DNA of 58,257 nt from Eggerthellaceae bacterium UBA5906 (GTDB taxonomy: Bacteria; Actinomycetota; Coriobacteriia; Coriobacteriales; Eggerthellaceae). The stretch covers positions 1 through 58,257 of the forward strand of contig DJEE01000140.1 in assembly GCA_002431805.1 (NCBI GenBank), written 5' to 3'. The notes under the pieces were generated by a model that was given only the letters and a program-made list of their open reading frames with translations, searched no databases and was not told the origin of the DNA. Shown in pieces: positions 57,109-58,257 of the stretch. Each line of letters starts with the position of its first letter. Position 1 is the first letter of the stretch. Both the position numbers and the translations under genes were made by a program.

Positions 57109-58257
57109 GTGTCAGACAACGTAGACCAACGTATGGAAAGAACCAAGCACTGGTTTTTGCTTGTGTGGACTATCGTAGGCGGCATTTTGCTTACGGGCGT
57201 TGTCGTGTATCTCATAAACATCTTAAGCGTGCCCGTTGGAATAATGCTGTGGACGCTTGTCATCGTGTTCTGCCTGCGTGGCACGGTGAACAAGCTGGAG
57301 GCTAAAGGGGTTCCGCGCGTTGTGGGAACCGGCATCGCCTATGTGCTGATGGTGGTTGTCTTGGCGTTGGTGTTCTTCTTGATGTTCTCTCCGGCGTTTG
57401 GTTTTGGCGGCCAGTTTTCAAACCTCATCCAAAGCGTCCCGGGTTATATCAACGACCTGATGAACTCGGCCAACGGCCTGTATGCGCAGTATTCCGATGT
57501 GTTTCAGAACGACTCGGTGCAGCGGTATCTCAACGAAGCTCTATCTGCCTTGGGCTCCGCAGCGTCCGATGTTGCGCGCCAAAGCGCCACGGGCATGGTG
57601 GCGTTTGGCACCGGTTTGGTAAACACGGGTATGGCCATAGGCTTTGCCCTGGTCATTGCGTTCTGGGTTTTAATCGAGCTGCCGGCAATCGGCCGTGAAA
57701 CCATGCGCTTAGCCGGCCCGCGCCATGCCGAAACCATGACCATGCTGCACGTAACGTTCACGCGCGTTATGGGCGGCTACATCAAAGGCACGCTTATCCA
57801 GTGCGCCATCATCGGTTTGGGTTGCGGCGTTTTGTTTGCAATCGCAGGCGTTCCCAACTACGCGGCGCTTGGCGTTATTACGGGCATCTTGAACATCATT
57901 CCCATTGTGGGTCCCTGGCTTGGCGGCGGCTTGGCTGCCATCGTCGGCGTGTTCGTAAGCCCCTGGATTGCGCTGGTTGCCCTGGTGGGCACCATCGCCA
58001 TCCAACAGGTGGTGTACACCTTCATCTCGCCGAAAATCATGGCATCGTCCGTTGACATCCACCCGGCGCTCACGCTTATCGCGTTGATGGCGGGCAGCGC
58101 TATCGGCGGCGCAATGAGCGGGTTTACGGGTTCGCTTGTGGGCATGCTGGCATCTATTCCTGCCGTGGCCGTTATGAAGTCCGTTTTCGTGTATTATTTC
58201 GAGAAGCATACGGGGCGTCAGCTGGTTGCCGAAGACGGCGTGTTCTTCCAAGGAACC
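57109..58257 (+). CDS. AI-2E/PerM-family transporter, 3' end cut by window
   Basis: About 383 codons are visible and the frame is still open at the edge. The protein has two N-terminal membrane spans (WFLLVWTIVGGILLTGVVVYLI and WTLVIVFCLRGTV), a third near residue 85, an amphipathic extracytoplasmic region (SNLIQSVPGYINDLMNSANGLYAQYSDV), and the family's C-terminal block (YIKGTLIQCAIIGLGCGVLFAIAGVPNYAALGVITGILNIIPIVGPWLGGG, later PKIMASSVDIHPALTLIALMAGSAIGG). Members export autoinducer-2, act in Na+/H+ antiport or have unknown substrates, so none is assigned. Start is GTG 57109 after AAGGGG; ATG 57133 is an alternative. Confidence 0.9.
   Translation, partial: MSDNVDQRMERTKHWFLLVWTIVGGILLTGVVVYLINILSVPVGIMLWTLVIVFCLRGTVNKLEAKGVPRVVGTGIAYVLMVVVLALVFFLMFSPAFGFGGQFSNLIQSVPGYINDLMNSANGLYAQYSDVFQNDSVQRYLNEALSALGSAASDVARQSATGMVAFGTGLVNTGMAIGFALVIAFWVLIELPAIGRETMRLAGPRHAETMTMLHVTFTRVMGGYIKGTLIQCAIIGLGCGVLFAIAGVPNYAALGVITGILNIIPIVGPWLGGGLAAIVGVFVSPWIALVALVGTIAIQQVVYTFISPKIMASSVDIHPALTLIALMAGSAIGGAMSGFTGSLVGMLASIPAVAVMKSVFVYYFEKHTGRQLVAEDGVFFQGT

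Overview
The window is about 58 kb of moderately high-GC DNA from a Gram-positive actinobacterium. I place it in the class Coriobacteriia, most likely family Eggerthellaceae (a Slackia- or Eggerthella-like gut or oral anaerobe). The reasons are the F-type ATPase set, the abundance of Tat-exported and lipid-anchored molybdenum and haem reductases, the cytochrome c maturation locus with an atypical CcmE, and actinobacterial-style RegX3/PhoR and PstSCAB genes. Placement is inference; no rRNA gene is present.

Layout. 1-3.3 kb: 3' end of the ATP synthase operon (atpA, partial; atpG; atpD; a short atpC). 3.5-10.3 kb: dnaE, truA plus a tiny basic protein, and asnB on the other strand. 10.4-16.5 kb: a PEBP-family protein and two translationally coupled YhgE/Pip membrane proteins. 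16.5-21.6 kb: a DtxR/MntR-type metalloregulator behind a multi-half-site operator and a structured, terminator-ended leader; a universal stress protein; an M18 aminopeptidase; a DegV protein; a LysR regulator. 21.7-29.4 kb: dissimilatory nitrate reduction to ammonium, with napABD, a soluble GAF histidine kinase and NarL-type regulator, then nrfA and a NrfH-like multihaem quinol dehydrogenase. 29.6-35.2 kb: cytochrome c maturation genes ccmEF and ccmABCD, with a CxxxY-type CcmE. 35.2-38.8 kb: galU, an SPFH/GntR pair and an orphan NrfD. 39-43.8 kb: a DMSO-reductase-like operon whose membrane anchor (dmsC) is frameshifted in a G run, followed by dmsA, dmsB and a TorD-like chaperone. 44.3-46.7 kb: a homocysteine-methyltransferase-fold protein lacking its zinc cysteines, a small unknown protein, an MscS channel, a REP-like 29-bp inverted repeat and a molybdate-binding Mop protein. 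47-54.6 kb: a phosphate regulon (pstS-C-A-B-B-phoU, regX3, phoR-like). 54.6-58.3 kb: a 6S-like RNA candidate, rarA, a DUF948-like protein and an AI-2E transporter cut by the window end.

How it works together. The central 22 kb is a respiratory block. Electrons from the quinol pool pass through NrfH-like, DmsC and NrfD-like membrane proteins to surface-anchored reductases (NapA, NrfA, DmsA). The Ccm genes supply the c-type haems and Mop buffers molybdenum. The two-component pair between nap and nrf, and a palindrome shared by their upstream regions, are the likely control. The Pst block carries a matching TGTAA-N7-GTAAAACCTTG element in front of pstS and in front of regX3.

The most novel signal is a pair of paralogous minus-strand small RNAs (36223-36361 and 43870-44006). 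They share promoter spacing, four hairpins with compensatory sequence differences, a terminator, and unpaired C-rich segments of the CCCCUCC type, complementary to Shine-Dalgarno sequences.
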